Assembly: GCA_040217695.1 (NCBI GenBank) | Contig: JBEHWO010000369.1 | Location: 1 to 6,704, forward strand | Origin: CALARM01 sp040217695 | Lineage (GTDB): Bacteria > Vulcanimicrobiota > SpSt-956 > JAKJGF01 | DNA length: 6,704 bases | Direction: 5' to 3' | Shown here: positions 5,204 through 6,704 of the stretch, piece after piece | Position numbering within the stretch: the first letter of the stretch is position 1 | How the letters are laid out: each line of letters opens with the position of its first letter | Notes under the pieces: model-generated | What the model was told of the DNA's origin: nothing | The model's database searches: none | Seen by the model: the letters and a program-made list of their open reading frames with translations, nothing else | Program-made: the position numbers and the translations under genes

Positions 5204-6704
5204 CCTGAATTTGTAACGATCCAGAAAAAATAAAGCAATCATTGATACAATTCCTGTAACCAGTAAAAACCTTTTCACTGTACCGGGATCATAGTAAAAA
5301 GTAACTTTATGATTACCCTCTGAAATTTTAACCCCCGTAAAATAGGGAGATACCTGGATTTTATCCGCTTCTTTACCGTCTACCGTAACATGCCAGTTCG
5401 GATGGTATGTCATTTTAAACATGAGATAACATTCCTTTTCTGCATCAACACAGGCTTCATATTTAAATCCGTCTGTGACAAATGAAAGTATTTTTCCTCT
5501 ATCTCCTTTATAATGATATTCTCTGTCAAAAATATTTTCAGCGAAAAGGTTTTTCTCTTTTTTATCTTCAATAAAGGTAACTCTGTCTTTCATAAGAATA
5601 GTTCTTTTAAAATCAGCGGGATTTAACCTGTTTTCAAAATCAATTGCCATATGCTGTCCTTTATCGACATAATTACTCCTGAGCCACAGCAGGTTTGCAA
5701 CCCATACACTCTTTTTGTTTCCCTTTACGAGAACCGGCACATCTATAAGATCAAAATAACCTGTACCCTCTATGTGTCTTAAAGAATATTTGCCCTGTTT
5801 CTCTATCTCTTTAACAAATGCCGGAAATTTCATATTCGGGTCACACAATACATATCCGATATTAAAAAGCCTGTAATGGGAATATCTGCTTTCATCGAAA
5901 AAACACTGAATATCCGCATTGAGTGACCATGTGAAAGGAAGATAACCGAGAGCATTTATTTTATTTACAGGAAGCATTGAATAAACCTGGACTTTACCTG
6001 CTTTGAAATCCTTGCCCCAGCCTGCTCTGAGCCCCGGGTATACTCTTACGTAATCAATATCTTTCATTTTCTCCATAACCGAAGAAAAATCAGGAAAATC
6101 CTGTGCCAGGGCCTTTTCATTGTCTTTTATCCAGTAAAGATTTTCCCGGGAATAATCAAATCTGTTATGAAAAGCAGGGAAGACTGCTATAAGAGTCAAT
6201 AAAATACCGGCAAGAAGACGATATATATCTTTTGAATAATCTATTTTCTGCCATAGCCAGGCCAGGGCTATACCGGCAAGCATTACAGAGCCAAAATCGA
6301 AAATATTTATAAACCTGTGTAAATGAAGACTCTCTCCCATAGGAAAAAGAACATTTATAAATTCACCCCAGAAAGGTTTGCCGAAAAAGGCAAGAAAACC
6401 GAAGAGAAATATAAACCAGGAAGTCCTGTAATGGTCTCTGTTTCTCGATATGGATATGAGAAAACCTGCCACTGCAAGTATGGTTAAAACAGGAAATCTT
6501 TTATTGTCCAGCAGTTCGCCGTTAAAGCATTTCTCCAGAACCGGCTCCATGCCGTAAGAATACCATTTCCAGTAAGAATCATACACACTCTGAGCATGAT
6601 AATCTCTGTTGAGGACAAATGGTATGAGTATATGCATAAGTACAAGAAAAGTGAAGAGAGCTATGACAGAAAGATTTTTCAATTTGGAAAATATCTTTTT
6701 CTTT
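5186..6704 (-). CDS. YfhO-like polytopic membrane protein, C-terminal part (5'-partial)
   Basis: The C-terminal portion of a large multi-pass membrane protein. The nearest in-window start is a TTG read from 6682, but the frame is open to the edge (Lys-Lys-Lys-Ile-Phe-Ser-Lys before it) with no Shine-Dalgarno site, so the gene almost certainly continues to the right. Counting from that TTG, hydrophobic segments lie near 4-23, 63-79, 88-102, 128-146, 155-171 and 471-487. A soluble region of about 300 residues lies between the last two. Its end, with TYHPNWHVTVDGKEA (425-439) and EGNHKVTFYYDPG (455-467) followed by a membrane helix, matches the layout of YfhO-type and related GT-C-like proteins, which pair a glycosyltransferase-type membrane core with an extracytoplasmic beta-rich tail. 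The likely role is in cell-envelope glycan or lipid glycosylation, by inference only. The stop codon and the residues Ser-Glu-Gln before it fall in the heptad array. Confidence 0.75.
   Translation of the reverse strand, partial: KKKIFSKLKNLSVIALFTFLVLMHILIPFVLNRDYHAQSVYDSYWKWYSYGMEPVLEKCFNGELLDNKRFPVLTILAVAGFLISISRNRDHYRTSWFIFLFGFLAFFGKPFWGEFINVLFPMGESLHLHRFINIFDFGSVMLAGIALAWLWQKIDYSKDIYRLLAGILLTLIAVFPAFHNRFDYSRENLYWIKDNEKALAQDFPDFSSVMEKMKDIDYVRVYPGLRAGWGKDFKAGKVQVYSMLPVNKINALGYLPFTWSLNADIQCFFDESRYSHYRLFNIGYVLCDPNMKFPAFVKEIEKQGKYSLRHIEGTGYFDLIDVPVLVKGNKKSVWVANLLWLRSNYVDKGQHMAIDFENRLNPADFKRTILMKDRVTFIEDKKEKNLFAENIFDREYHYKGDRGKILSFVTDGFKYEACVDAEKECYLMFKMTYHPNWHVTVDGKEADKIQVSPYFTGVKISEGNHKVTFYYDPGTVKRFLLVTGIVSMIALFFLDRYKFRKKSEQ

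Overview
This is an AT-rich bacterial window with four long genes in alternating orientation: a sensor kinase (+), a thermolysin-like metallopeptidase (-), a membrane-anchored protein of unknown function (+) and a polytopic membrane protein (-). Two genes run off the window edges: the kinase at the left (5' end missing) and the membrane protein at the right (N-terminal part missing). Shine-Dalgarno sites are of the AGGAG type. The protein styles suggest an uncultured or poorly sampled deep-branching bacterium. The peptidase resembles, from memory only, proteins of Eremiobacterota/Xenobia-like genomes, and I cannot fix the taxonomy from this sequence.

Layout. 1-1751: PAS-containing histidine kinase, partial. 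1752-1896: a convergent spacer filled almost completely by a phased 7-bp repeat (GTGANNN on the left, TCACNNN on the right) that contains a hairpin. 1897-3510: M4-like (thermolysin-type) zinc peptidase on the minus strand. 3511-3798: divergent spacer with a good extended -10 promoter and Shine-Dalgarno site for the peptidase, a short variant heptad/inverted repeat, and a strong Shine-Dalgarno site for the next gene. 3799-5148: signal-anchored protein with a Pro/Thr-rich linker and no recognised domain. 5149-5185: a very short convergent spacer, again made of GTGA/TCAC heptads, forming a 14-bp terminator hairpin with a T7 tract. 5186-6704: C-terminal part of a YfhO-like multi-pass membrane protein, minus strand.

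No operon is visible: every gene faces its neighbours head-on or tail-to-tail, so each is probably transcribed alone or with genes outside the window. I see no functional link between the four products beyond three having membrane segments.

The two most notable points are the heptad repeat and the kinase. The repeat occupies both convergent gene junctions. Its orientation flips so that each gene reads into GTGA units at its own 3' end, and it supplies the stop codons of both minus-strand genes. The kinase has an apparently intact ATP-binding domain, but glutamine replaces the expected phospho-accepting histidine.
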